Origin: Akkermansiaceae bacterium
GTDB taxonomy: Bacteria; Verrucomicrobiota; Verrucomicrobiia; Verrucomicrobiales; Akkermansiaceae
Length of the DNA stretch: 33,308 nucleotides
Direction of reading: 5' to 3'
Assembly: GCA_903908495.1 (NCBI GenBank)
Contig: CAIVSK010000226.1
Coordinates: forward strand, 1-33,308
Position numbers and translations under genes: made by a program. The notes under the pieces were generated by a model that saw only the letters and a list, made by a program, of their open reading frames with translations, did no database searches and was not told where the DNA came from. Below, one piece after another: positions 21,609-29,145 of this stretch. Position 1 is the stretch's first letter, and each line of letters starts with the position of its first letter.

Positions 21609-22175
21609 TCAGTTGAGCAATGGATTGGCAGGCGCTTCGGCGAGGACCCGGTGGAAGGGGGAGAGGTGGCGCAGGATGCCGTACCACAGGCTGCGGTCGT
21701 GATCCGCGCCCAGCAGCTCGGGTGCCGGCCGGGTGGTGATCCAGGATGCCCGCCGCAATTCGCCTTCGAGCTGGCCCGGGCTCCAACCGGAGTGGCCGAC
21801 GAAGGCGCGCACGATGCGGCCGGGGCGATTGGCGTGCTTGATGGCGTCCTCGGCTGAGATGCGAATCGCCCACCGCAGGCCGCTTTTTTTGTTCCACCAG
21901 AAGGCGGAAAACGTCAGGTGCTCGCGACCGACCGGGCCGCCATCGTGCACCGTGATGCGGCGCAGCGGGCCGAAATCCGTGTCGGTGAGAAAATCGCCCA
22001 CCACTTGATCGGTGGGATGGTTGAGAATCAGGCCGAACGCGCCGTCAGCCGGAGAATGATCAGCCAGCAGGATCACCGACTGATCGAAGGTGCCATCACG
22101 CAACGACGGGTCGGCCAACAGCAGGTAGCCTTGCAATTGGATCGGCGAATCGGGGGTAGAAGGACCGGCAGCCAC
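21609..22175 (-). CDS. yqgE: YqgE/AlgH family protein (DUF179)
   Basis: 188 residues from a GTG at 22173-22175, matching the usual family length; no in-frame ATG is available nearby. GYLLLADPSLRDGTFDQSV is the family opening, followed by GAFGLILNHPT, VHDGGPVGREHLTF and VRAFVGHSGWSPGQLEGEL. The biochemical role of the family is not settled; it was first named as an alginate regulator in Pseudomonas. It lies between aguA (95 bases upstream) and ribBA on the same strand. Confidence 0.88.
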   Translation of the reverse strand: MAAGPSTPDSPIQLQGYLLLADPSLRDGTFDQSVILLADHSPADGAFGLILNHPTDQVVGDFLTDTDFGPLRRITVHDGGPVGREHLTFSAFWWNKKSGLRWAIRISAEDAIKHANRPGRIVRAFVGHSGWSPGQLEGELRRASWITTRPAPELLGADHDRSLWYGILRHLSPFHRVLAEAPANPLLN

Positions 22176-22270
22176 GCCGGAAAAATAGCGCAGAACCCCC
22201 GCTCCGCCAACAACAGAATCATCACAATCCTCGAAATGTGGCCGTGTCCGGCATGGCGAATCGGAGCCGC

Positions 22271-23317
22271 TCAAGCGGGCTGCTGTTGGGAAATGCAGTG
22301 CAAGGTGCCCCCCTCCTCGACGAGGTCCAGGCAATCGATGCCGAGCACCTCGCGCCCGCTGAACACATCGCGGAGCAGACCGAGGGCACGAGCGTCGTTT
22401 TGCGCTTGGCGGAAGGTCGGCACCAGCACGCCACCATTGACGATGAGAAAATTGACGTACGAGGCAGGCAGCACCGGCAGTCGCCAACCGGCCACCTCGC
22501 AGGCCTGCGGCAGCGGAATATCCAGCACCTCGAACGGGCGCCCCTGCGGGCCTAGGAACGATTTGAGGCGCGCGCGGTTGTCGGCCAGGATCGGCTGGTT
22601 GGGCGAGTTACGGTCGGGTTCGACGCAGGCCAGCAGCGTCTGAGCATCCACGAACCTGGCCAAATCATCGATGTGCCCGTCGGTATCGTCGCCCTCGATG
22701 CCCTGCGGCAGCCACAGGATCTCGGCAACCCCGAGTCCGTCCCGCAGCCGCTGTTCGATGTCGGCCCGCGTGAGATCGGGGTTGCGGTTTGGATTGAGCA
22801 ACACCGCCTCGGTGGTCAGCAACTGGCCCGCGCCGTTGATCTCGATCGCGCCGCCTTCCAAAATCATGCCGCCATCGAACCGCGCCATGCCCAACGCCGC
22901 AGCCATCCGGCCGGGGATGGCATCATCCTGGTCCCACGGCGGAAATTTTCCGCCCCAGGCATTGAATCCCCAATCGGTCACCGCCACCTCGCCGGTCCCG
23001 GCTTGTTTCACAAAAATCGGCCCGTGATCGCGGCACCACACGTCGTTGTGCGGGTGATCAAACAATTCGATGTGCTCGGGCAGCGCCCGTGCCCGGTTGC
23101 ACGCCTCGGCGATCGCCCGGTGGTCGGCCCCGGGCGCATTGATCCGCACCGGCTCAAACCGGCTGATGGCGGCCGCAATTTCCGCAAACTTGGCCCACAT
23201 CAACCCCCGCTTCGCCCCACCCCAATGCCGCGGGTCGTCCACCGGCCACGACAGCCACACCGCCGCTTGCGGCGACCATTCGGGCGGCATGACAAATCCA
23301 GCGGCGGCGGCACTCAT
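22271..23317 (-). CDS. aguA: Agmatine deiminase
   Basis: 348 residues from ATG 23315-23317. Hydrolyses agmatine to N-carbamoylputrescine and ammonia, the step from arginine decarboxylation towards putrescine. Family motifs: MPPEWSPQAAVWLSWP at the start, NDVWCRDHGPIFV, MILEGGAIEING, DDTDGHIDDLARF and the catalytic cysteine close to the end in GGTLHCISQQQP. All catalytic residues are present and the length is normal. The partner amidase AguB is not adjacent. Confidence 0.95.
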   Translation of the reverse strand: MSAAAAGFVMPPEWSPQAAVWLSWPVDDPRHWGGAKRGLMWAKFAEIAAAISRFEPVRINAPGADHRAIAEACNRARALPEHIELFDHPHNDVWCRDHGPIFVKQAGTGEVAVTDWGFNAWGGKFPPWDQDDAIPGRMAAALGMARFDGGMILEGGAIEINGAGQLLTTEAVLLNPNRNPDLTRADIEQRLRDGLGVAEILWLPQGIEGDDTDGHIDDLARFVDAQTLLACVEPDRNSPNQPILADNRARLKSFLGPQGRPFEVLDIPLPQACEVAGWRLPVLPASYVNFLIVNGGVLVPTFRQAQNDARALGLLRDVFSGREVLGIDCLDLVEEGGTLHCISQQQPA

Positions 23318-23362
23318 GGGCCGAGCTTGCACCAGTCCCCCGCCCCGCGCCAGCCCACATTC

Positions 23363-24121
23363 TCACAGGCCGGTCGGGCGATCCACAAAATCCCACGGCA
23401 AGCTGTAGCGGCGCGCCAGTTCGGCCGCCAGCGCCTTGACCCCGAATGTCTCGGTCGCGTAATGCCCGGCCAAGAAGACGTTGAGGCCCAATTCCTCCGC
23501 CAGCGGAAAACTCCAATGCGGCCCCTCTCCCGAAATAAATGCATCCACCCCCGCCGCCGCCGCCCGCACCACCTCACTGCCGGCCCCGCCCGTCACCAAG
23601 CCCACCGAGGCAATCCGCTCCGGCCCGCCGGCACACACGGTCACCGGGCCGCCGACGGCTAACATGAGGCGTTGTTTAAGTTCCTCGCGCGTCCCCTGCC
23701 AGGCCCCGCGCACGCCGACGGCCAAGCCTTTATAATCCAAAAACGGCGACCACTCGTGGATGCCGATGGCCCGCGCCAGGCAGGCGTTGTTGCCCCACTC
23801 CGGATGCACGTCGAGCGGCAGATGGGCGGAGTAAATCGCCAACCCCGCGTCCATCGCGGTCTTGAGCTTCCGGTAAAACGCGCCGCGCACCGGTTGCGCG
23901 CCTTGCCAGAACATCCCGTGATGCACCACCAACAAGCCCGGCCCTCCCGCCGCCGCCGCCGCCTCCACCACCGCCAGCGAGCCATCCACGGCCGCCACGA
24001 TTCGCCCGATTTCGCCCTCGTTGGCCAATTGCAGGCCGTTGAGGGCTCCCGGGTAGTCGGGGATCGCCGCTATATCCAACTGCTCGTCCAGATACGCCAC
24101 CACTTCACTCAATAAGGCCAT
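23363..24121 (-). CDS. Nif3-like dinuclear metal centre protein
   Basis: 252 residues from ATG 24119-24121. NGLQLANEGEIGRIVAAVD is the family opening; LLVVHHGMFW supplies two histidines, SAHLPLDVHPEWGNN another ligand set, and GHYATETFGVKAL the final His and Glu. Members bind two metal ions in a hexameric ring and are annotated as GTP cyclohydrolase I type 2 or YbgI/NIF3; the true substrate is debated. It follows the pseudouridine synthase by 8 bases, so the two are probably co-transcribed. Confidence 0.9.
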   Translation of the reverse strand: MALLSEVVAYLDEQLDIAAIPDYPGALNGLQLANEGEIGRIVAAVDGSLAVVEAAAAAGGPGLLVVHHGMFWQGAQPVRGAFYRKLKTAMDAGLAIYSAHLPLDVHPEWGNNACLARAIGIHEWSPFLDYKGLAVGVRGAWQGTREELKQRLMLAVGGPVTVCAGGPERIASVGLVTGGAGSEVVRAAAAGVDAFISGEGPHWSFPLAEELGLNVFLAGHYATETFGVKALAAELARRYSLPWDFVDRPTGL

Positions 24122-24129
24122 GCGCCAGC

Positions 24130-25017
24130 TTAGTCATGCCTGCTCCAAATGACAACGTCCGCATTCGGCAACACCTCTTTGCCCTCGACAAAGTCGCGCA
24201 AATCCGCGGCCAACTCGGCCCGCCACTCGATGATGCGGCCTGCCCAGGGCAGCGCCAGCACTTCGGCATGCAGGGCATGGCGCGGCAGGAACAAGCGCCG
24301 CGCCAACTCCGGCGTCCAGCCCGCGGCCATCCATTCGGTGTATTCCAAGCCTTGCGCCGAATACAGTTTATCGCCCGCAATCGGATGCCCGCTGTGCGCC
24401 AGATGCACGCGGATTTGGTGCATCCGCCCGGTTTCCGGAAAACACCGCAACAGGCAGAAGCGACCTTCCTTGCGCTCGAAGCGCTCCACCACTTCGAAGC
24501 GAGTCCGGCACTCCTTGCCCGCCGGATGCACCGTTTGGCGCACCCAGATCGCCGATTCCCCGATATCCCCCGCCCGCAGAATCGGCTCGTCGCATTCCCA
24601 CGCCGCCGCCTGCGGCCAGCCCAGCACCACCGCCAGATACTCCTTGCGCGCCTCCCGCCGCATGAAAATGCCGCCCAGTTCCCGCGCTGCCGCCGCATGC
24701 TTCGCCACCACCACCACCCCGCTCGTCTCGCGGTCAAGCCGGTTCACAACCCCGGGGCTCGCCCCGTTCTCGATCTCGTACGCCAACAGCATTGCAATCC
24801 CGCCCAACAAGGTTGGCTCCGGCTTGCGGTTCGCCGGATGCACAATCAACGGCGCCGGCTTGTCCACCACGATCCACTCGTCGCATTCATCGAGCACCTT
24901 GAAATTTATAACCACCTGCAAACTCACCGCCGCGAGTGTCCACCTCCCGCCACCCGTTGCCAAGCCACAAAAATCCCCCAAGCCGCCGCCGCTAACGTCA
25001 ACCACTTTCCCCATCAT
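24130..25017 (-). CDS. RluA-family RNA pseudouridine synthase
   Basis: 295 residues from ATG 25015-25017, chosen because AGGAG stands six bases before it, one of the few good ribosome sites in the window. A GTG at 24927 would remove 30 poorly conserved residues. Catalytic block GVVNRLDRETSGVVVVAKH, with the aspartate in RLDRETSG; IVVDKPAPLIVHP, RKEYLAVVLG and ETGRMHQIRVHLAHSGHPI are further family motifs. No S4 RNA-binding domain. Isomerises uridines in rRNA or tRNA; the target site is unknown. Confidence 0.93.
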   Translation of the reverse strand: MMGKVVDVSGGGLGDFCGLATGGGRWTLAAVSLQVVINFKVLDECDEWIVVDKPAPLIVHPANRKPEPTLLGGIAMLLAYEIENGASPGVVNRLDRETSGVVVVAKHAAAARELGGIFMRREARKEYLAVVLGWPQAAAWECDEPILRAGDIGESAIWVRQTVHPAGKECRTRFEVVERFERKEGRFCLLRCFPETGRMHQIRVHLAHSGHPIAGDKLYSAQGLEYTEWMAAGWTPELARRLFLPRHALHAEVLALPWAGRIIEWRAELAADLRDFVEGKEVLPNADVVIWSRHD

Positions 25018-25095
25018 CGGAGTCTCCTGCTATTGAGATTTTACCGGCAGCGGGAAAAAATCCGTCAACCGGCGGGATTTGCTTGCGGGGTCGGC

Positions 25096-25112
25096 GCTTT
25101 GCATGGCAAAGC
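25096..25112. promoter_or_regulatory. Palindromic operator O1 (CTTTG-N5-CAAAG)
   Basis: GCTTTGCATGGCAAAGC is a perfect inverted repeat with 7-base arms. Its half-sites and spacing (CTTTG, five bases, CAAAG) are the same as in the two sites at 26087 and 26150. It ends six bases before the ATG at 25118, and the ATG at 25103 lies inside it, which favours 25118 as the start of the membrane protein. Confidence 0.7.
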
Positions 25113-25117
25113 AAGGC

Positions 25118-25747
25118 ATGACGACGCGCGACGAGGCGGTGGAGCAACTGCGGGTAATCCGTTCGATGATGGAACGGGCGACGATTTTCAGGGCTCTATC
25201 CGGAGAGACCGCCTTGATGGGAGGGGCCGCGGCGCTGGCGGCGGCTTGGCTGTCGGATGGCAAGGTCGGTTGGCCGTGGGCGTATTTCTGGCTCACCGGC
25301 CTCGGCTTGGTGCTCATTTTCAACGTCATCCAAATCCTCCGCGCCAGCTCCGCCCACAACCGGGTGTTTTGGAGCACCGGGCTGCGCACGGCCCTGCGGG
25401 GGGCCCTCCCCTCGCTGGTGGCCGGCGGCTTTCTTGGCTTGCTCTATGTGCGCTCCTGCACTCCCGACCAGACCAAGGTGGCGGCCAGCATTTGGATTCT
25501 CAACTACGGCATTGCGCTACTGGCCATCCGTGAGTTCGCGCCGCGATCGATGATTTGGCTCGGCTGGGCCTTCGTGACCTTCGGCTTGCTGTGCCTCGGT
25601 GGACTGACCCACCTCAACGAGTTCCTCTCCCACACGGTCGGCAATCTCAGCAGCTCGCACCTGATGGCCATTGCCTTCGGTGGCTTCCACCTGGTCTATG
25701 GTGGCATCATCGTCACCACCGGCGGCCGCGACGAAACCGCAGTATGA
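25118..25747 (+). CDS. Multi-pass membrane protein paired with a winged-helix regulator
   Basis: 209 residues from ATG 25118 (MTTRDEAVEQLRVIRSMMER). An in-frame ATG at 25103 falls within the operator palindrome. About six hydrophobic segments follow a soluble helix of 35 residues, among them FWLTGLGLVLIFNVIQIL, SIWILNYGIALLAI and HLMAIAFGGFHLVYGGIIV. No transporter or enzyme motif is recognised. Its stop overlaps the start of the regulator gene (ATGA), so the two are made together. I infer a membrane sensor or partner that modulates the regulator; this pairing is familiar from Verrucomicrobiota gene neighbourhoods, but I know of no described function. Confidence 0.75.
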   Translation: MTTRDEAVEQLRVIRSMMERATIFRALSGETALMGGAAALAAAWLSDGKVGWPWAYFWLTGLGLVLIFNVIQILRASSAHNRVFWSTGLRTALRGALPSLVAGGFLGLLYVRSCTPDQTKVAASIWILNYGIALLAIREFAPRSMIWLGWAFVTFGLLCLGGLTHLNEFLSHTVGNLSSSHLMAIAFGGFHLVYGGIIVTTGGRDETAV

Positions 25748-26043
25748 TCGATTTTTCCCAACTCGATAAGCTCATCCACGAGAAGGGCCGCCTCTCGATC
25801 ATGACGCTGCTGGCCTCGCGCATCGAGCCGTGGGCATTCCAAGACCTCAAGAGCCAGTTGGACATGTCCGACGGCAACCTCATCACCCACCTCCGCACCT
25901 TGGAAAAGGTCGATTTTATCGGCGGCGAAAAGCTCACCGGCGATGGCCGCCCCCAAACGCTCTACACCCTCACCCCCACCGGCCGCCGCGCGTTCATCGC
26001 CTACCTCGGGATCCTCGAAAAAATCCTCGACGTCGGAAAATAA
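25744..26043 (+). CDS. Winged-helix transcriptional regulator (MarR/HTH_34-like)
   Basis: 99 residues from ATG 25744. RLSIMTLLASRIEPWAFQDL begins the helix-turn-helix, SDGNLITHLRTLEKVDFI is the recognition helix, and GRPQTLYTLTPTGRRAFIAY is the wing plus final helix. This is the compact single-domain form that binds DNA as a dimer. Translation is coupled to the membrane protein. The three CTTTG-N5-CAAAG palindromes, one before its own operon and two after it, are the obvious candidate binding sites; this is inference from position and symmetry. No metal- or ligand-binding cysteines are present. Confidence 0.88.
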   Translation: MIDFSQLDKLIHEKGRLSIMTLLASRIEPWAFQDLKSQLDMSDGNLITHLRTLEKVDFIGGEKLTGDGRPQTLYTLTPTGRRAFIAYLGILEKILDVGK

Positions 26044-26086
26044 CCCCCCCGCAATAAATTTTCACAGATTTTGCTTGTGCCAATTT

Positions 26087-26106
26087 AACTTTGCGGTACA
26101 AAGCCA
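26087..26106. promoter_or_regulatory. Palindromic operator O2 (CTTTG-N5-CAAAG)
   Basis: AACTTTGCGGTACAAAGCCA contains CTTTG-CGGTA-CAAAG. It differs from the site at 26150-26169 at one base in twenty and lies exactly 63 bases (about six helical turns) upstream of it. Confidence 0.7.
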
Positions 26107-26113
26107 ATCGCAA

Positions 26114-26140
26114 CCCCGCATTCCGTGTCGGGGATTTTTT
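26114..26140 (+). terminator. Terminator-like hairpin between the two operators
   Basis: CCCCG (26114-26118) pairs with CGGGG (26129-26133) around a 10-base loop and is followed by ATTTTTT. The short stem makes it weak, but the U-run is clear. It would end the regulator operon, or act in the leader of the IspH-like gene if transcription starts upstream of it. Confidence 0.5.
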
Positions 26141-26149
26141 ACAACCTCA

Positions 26150-26169
26150 AACTTTGCCGTACAAAGCCA
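26150..26169. promoter_or_regulatory. Palindromic operator O3 at the IspH-like start codon
   Basis: AACTTTGCCGTACAAAGCCA contains CTTTG-CCGTA-CAAAG, and its last base is the A of the ATG at 26169. A protein bound here would cover the start region, as O1 does for the membrane-protein gene, which suggests repression of both. Confidence 0.7.
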
Positions 26170-27056
26170 TGAATGTAACCCTTGAACGCCAGCCAGCCAG
26201 CCCACCCAGCAGGACGATCGAACTGAGGGTGGCCACGAGCTACGGCATGGATGCGGATGCGCGCAACGCGCTGGCAGCCATCACCCGACTCGCCGCGAGC
26301 GGGCGGGTGGCGGTGGCGGGCCGCTTCATGCCGGACCCGGGTGTGCAAGCGCAGTTGGCCAGGTTGGGTGTGGCCGAGCAGGTCGAGGAGGTGGATTTCT
26401 TCAAATTCCGGCACATCGTCGTTCCGTTCAGCGGTGTCTCACCGCGCGAGCGGAAGCACTGGGAGGAAGCGGAACACGCTCTAACCGACCTGACATCGCC
26501 GCAGGTCCGCCGCGCCCAAGTCGCGCTGGGTTTGCTGCGGATGGAGGGGGCGCAACCGCTGGTCATCGGCCGCCACGACGACCCGGAAAGCCTGGCGCTG
26601 GCGGGCGTGACCCATGGCACCAAAATCATCCAAGACACCACCGACACCGCACGCCTGCACTTCGCGCCGGCCTTTGGCGCCGTGTGCCAAACGACGCTGT
26701 CGCCGCGGCGGGTGTCGTGGCTGCTGCAACAACTGCGGATGCGCTACCGCGATGCGAGCGTCACGTTCCTCGATACCGCCGCGCCATCCATGGCGGCCCG
26801 CGAGTTGGCATTGGAGAACTTGCTAGCCTGGTGCGACGCCGTGGTGGTGGTCGGCCAAGCGGGCGAAACCTCCTGCGACGCCCTGCTCGAGGCCGCGCTG
26901 CGCAAAAGCAAACCCGCGTGCATCGTCAGCACGCCCGCCACCTTCGACCCTGCCACGCTGGCGGGAGCGCGGCGCATCGCCCTCACCGCCGGGGCGTTTG
27001 CACTCGACGAAAGCGTGCGCGCCGTCGCCGCGCTGCTGAAAGGTCACGGGTCATGA
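26169..27056 (+). CDS. IspH/LytB-fold protein lacking all iron-sulfur cysteines
   Basis: 295 residues from ATG 26169. The whole length follows the IspH (HMBPP reductase) fold: ELRVATSYGMDADARNA matches the N-terminal strand-loop, FSGVSPRERKHWEEAEH matches FSAHGVS, DLTSPQV matches DATCPLV, IGRHDDPES matches the HPE block, CQTTLSPRRVSWLLQQLR matches QTTLS, FLDTAAPSMAARELALENL matches DICYAT-NRQ, and RIALTAGAF matches VTAGAS. The three cluster cysteines are replaced by D28, S110 and A204, and the substrate histidines of the SAHG and RHE blocks are also lost; E140 seems kept. It therefore cannot bind the usual 4Fe-4S centre or work as IspH. It is preceded by two operator palindromes and convergent with a glyoxalase gene 11 bases away. 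Possibly a regulator or binder of isoprenoid precursors; function unknown. Confidence 0.82.
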   Translation: MNVTLERQPASPPSRTIELRVATSYGMDADARNALAAITRLAASGRVAVAGRFMPDPGVQAQLARLGVAEQVEEVDFFKFRHIVVPFSGVSPRERKHWEEAEHALTDLTSPQVRRAQVALGLLRMEGAQPLVIGRHDDPESLALAGVTHGTKIIQDTTDTARLHFAPAFGAVCQTTLSPRRVSWLLQQLRMRYRDASVTFLDTAAPSMAARELALENLLAWCDAVVVVGQAGETSCDALLEAALRKSKPACIVSTPATFDPATLAGARRIALTAGAFALDESVRAVAALLKGHGS

Positions 27057-27067
27057 CCCGCAGGGCG

Positions 27068-27442
27068 CTAGCATTCCAGAATTTCCACCTCGTAGCCGTC
27101 CGGATCGGTGACAAAAGCCATCTTACGGGCGCCGGCGGTGAATTTTTCGCGCCATCCGGCGGGCCAAATTTCGATACCGGCGGTTTCAACCTGCCCGCAG
27201 TAGGCGATGATGTCCGGCACGCCGAGGCAGGTGTGCATCAGATCCTCGGGACAGGTGGCGGTGTAGTCCGGCGAGAAGCACAGCTCTAACATCACCTCGG
27301 CACCGGGCAAGTGGAGAAACGCGAGGCGGTTGCCTTGCGGCGAGTCTTTCCGCTCGCCCTCCAGATAGCCGAGGTTTTTGTAAAACGCGATCGAACGGTC
27401 GAGGTCGCGGACGCGGATGCGGGTGTGAAGAAAACGAATCAT
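27068..27442 (-). CDS. gloA: Glyoxalase I-like protein (VOC superfamily)
   Basis: 124 residues from ATG 27440-27442. Two beta-alpha-beta-beta-beta modules: the first starts FLHTRIRVRDLDRSIAFYKN and contains AEVMLELCFS; the second has DLMHTCLGVPD and ends PDGYEVEILE. The metal ligands His, Glu, His, Glu of glyoxalase I are all present at the expected points, and the length is normal. Detoxifies methylglyoxal as its glutathione or other thiol adduct. The specific substrate is uncertain because many VOC proteins look alike. Confidence 0.82.
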   Translation of the reverse strand: MIRFLHTRIRVRDLDRSIAFYKNLGYLEGERKDSPQGNRLAFLHLPGAEVMLELCFSPDYTATCPEDLMHTCLGVPDIIAYCGQVETAGIEIWPAGWREKFTAGARKMAFVTDPDGYEVEILEC

Positions 27443-27570
27443 GGTGGCGGCAATCTGTCGCAATTCCGGCAAATCGCCAAGCGAAAACCCAGTCAGCACA
27501 GGCTGCGGCGGCGACACTTGCCAAGCACGACGCTTCCGATCATGTTCCTTGGGCCACCCATCACCTGCAT

Positions 27571-28704
27571 TTGAATCCCATTGCCACGCCTCCGCCGTCT
27601 TGCTCCTGGCTGATCCGCATCGCGGAAGTCTTCGAGGACGCCGTGCCGGACCTCATCCGCCAACTCGACTCGCCCGCCTGCACCAAGCTGGGCCACGAAT
27701 ATTATGTGGTCCGCCCTGCCGATCCCGCGGCGCTGCGCCGGATGCCGGTTGCCATTTTCATCCGATGGTGCTTGCCGCTGCACCACAGTTGGCCCTGCCG
27801 GCCGCGCAGCATGGATGGCTTTGTGGAAAAGGCAGCCCAAGCCCTGGCGCGCAAATTCGCTGCAGCGAAGCCTCAAACGTTGCTCGTCGGACTGCTGGAC
27901 CCGAGCTCAACGGATTCCTACTACAAGAAACTCGCGTCCAATCTTCGCGGGCGGGCCTTGCAATTGTTTCCGGCAACCGCCGTGCCAGCCCGGGAGGTCG
28001 AAGCCCAGGACCCGGACGCACCCACTCTCTATTGCCTGCTCGGCAACGAGGGGCTGTTTTGCGGCTTGCACAGCCCCAAGTCGGCGAACGGGTTCTATCC
28101 GGGAGGCACCCGCTTCATCAGCCAGAACTCGACGGCAACCATCAGCCGCGCCGGGGCCAAAGTCGCCGAGGCCCTCCATTACCTGCGCCTCCACCGCCTG
28201 CCGCCGCCGCCGACCGCCCACTGGCTCGAACTCGGTGCCAGCCCGGGCGGCATGACCTCCGAATTGCTCGCCAGGGGCTACCGGGTGACCGCAGTGGACC
28301 GCGCCCCCTTGCACCCAAGCCTGGCCGCCGCCCCCGGCCTCCGCTATGTCGGTGGCGACGCCGCCAGCTTCCGCCCGCCGCAAGGAACCCAGTACGACGC
28401 GATCCTGTCCGATATGAACGGCGCGGCGCAAGACTCGATGGAGGCGGTGCTGCGCCTGTCAAAACACCTGCTGCCCGGCGGACTGGTGATCTTCACACTC
28501 AAGACCGCCGGTGTCAGCAGCGTCGACGACACCCAGCGCTTGTTCGCCGCGGTGACGACCCAAGCCGCGCGCGGCGGGCTGCGGCTGCTAACCCAAACCC
28601 ACCTGACCTACAACCGTCATGAGTTCACGCTGTTTTTCGTGGCACCGGTAGCGGATCACTCCAAACCGCGCTCCGACACCTCGTCCTCATCCCAGCCCAA
28701 ATAG
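27571..28704 (+). CDS. RlmM-like 23S rRNA 2'-O-ribose methyltransferase
   Basis: 377 residues if started at TTG 27571; there is no suitable ATG before residue 58, and the first residues (SWLIRIAEVFEDAVPDLIRQ) already fit an N-terminal RNA-binding fold. The middle matches RlmM (GLHSPKSANGFYPGG, TISRAGAKVAEAL). The Rossmann methyltransferase part has the SAM loop WLELGASPGGMTSELLARG. Candidate K-D-K-E catalytic residues are K in RAGAK, D in ILSDMNG, K in FTLKTAG and E in NRHEFTLFF. Modifies a C residue in 23S rRNA in E. coli. The last 49 bases overlap the convergent metallopeptidase gene. Confidence 0.82.
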   Translation: MNPIATPPPSCSWLIRIAEVFEDAVPDLIRQLDSPACTKLGHEYYVVRPADPAALRRMPVAIFIRWCLPLHHSWPCRPRSMDGFVEKAAQALARKFAAAKPQTLLVGLLDPSSTDSYYKKLASNLRGRALQLFPATAVPAREVEAQDPDAPTLYCLLGNEGLFCGLHSPKSANGFYPGGTRFISQNSTATISRAGAKVAEALHYLRLHRLPPPPTAHWLELGASPGGMTSELLARGYRVTAVDRAPLHPSLAAAPGLRYVGGDAASFRPPQGTQYDAILSDMNGAAQDSMEAVLRLSKHLLPGGLVIFTLKTAGVSSVDDTQRLFAAVTTQAARGGLRLLTQTHLTYNRHEFTLFFVAPVADHSKPRSDTSSSSQPK

Positions 28705-29021
28705 TGGCCGAGCTCGTGCAGCAGGGTGGTTCCCACTTCGTCGCGATAGTCTTGTTCGTCCTGCTCCACCCATTCCCATAAATTTTCCACAAACAAGCGG
28801 ATCCGGGGAACTTCCTCCGGCGCCGGCTCGTCGAGCAAACAAGTGCCCTCGAACAGCCCGAGCTCGTCGCCCTCAAGATCGGCGTCGGCCGGACTCAGCC
28901 CCGGACGCGGTTCAAACGAAATCACACAACGCCCGGCCGCGGCCTGCACGTCGTTCGGCAGGATCTTGACCAGTGCCTTGACCTCCTCATCCGCCCAGCG
29001 GCTCAGTGTCTCGAAATTCAT
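28656..29021 (-). CDS. Zincin-like metallopeptidase family protein
   Basis: 121 residues from ATG 29019-29021. The extended zinc motif GTTLLHELGHYLGWDEDEV (HExxHxxGxxE type) lies near the C-terminus, as in the small acidic metallopeptidase domain family found widely in bacteria. The rest is acidic (DADLEGDELGLFEG, ENLWEWVEQDEQDY). No signal peptide, so probably cytoplasmic; substrate unknown. Its 3' end overlaps the RlmM-like gene on the other strand by 49 bases. Confidence 0.88.
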   Translation of the reverse strand: MNFETLSRWADEEVKALVKILPNDVQAAAGRCVISFEPRPGLSPADADLEGDELGLFEGTCLLDEPAPEEVPRIRLFVENLWEWVEQDEQDYRDEVGTTLLHELGHYLGWDEDEVSERGLE

Positions 29022-29145
29022 CCAGGGTAGTTACCCCCGATCCCCGCGCGGAGCAAGCCCCAAATCCAGCTCAAATATCAGTGCCCTTGAGTCCAGGGAG
29101 GATCTGGCTTGACGCCAAACTGCGGGCCGCCAGACTCTGTGGCCG

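Noticed and set aside
20721..21857. Open frame of about 378 codons antisense to ribBA and yqgE
   Set aside because: No domain; it spans two well-supported genes on the other strand.
25103..25117. ATG 25103 as start of the multi-pass membrane protein
   Set aside because: The codon lies inside a perfect palindrome shared with two other sites; ATG 25118 begins the conserved-looking helix MTTRDEAVEQL.
27441..28622. Alternative frame of about 393 codons over the RlmM-like gene
   Set aside because: Its composition is typical of an out-of-frame reading; the chosen frame has the SAM-binding and catalytic motifs.
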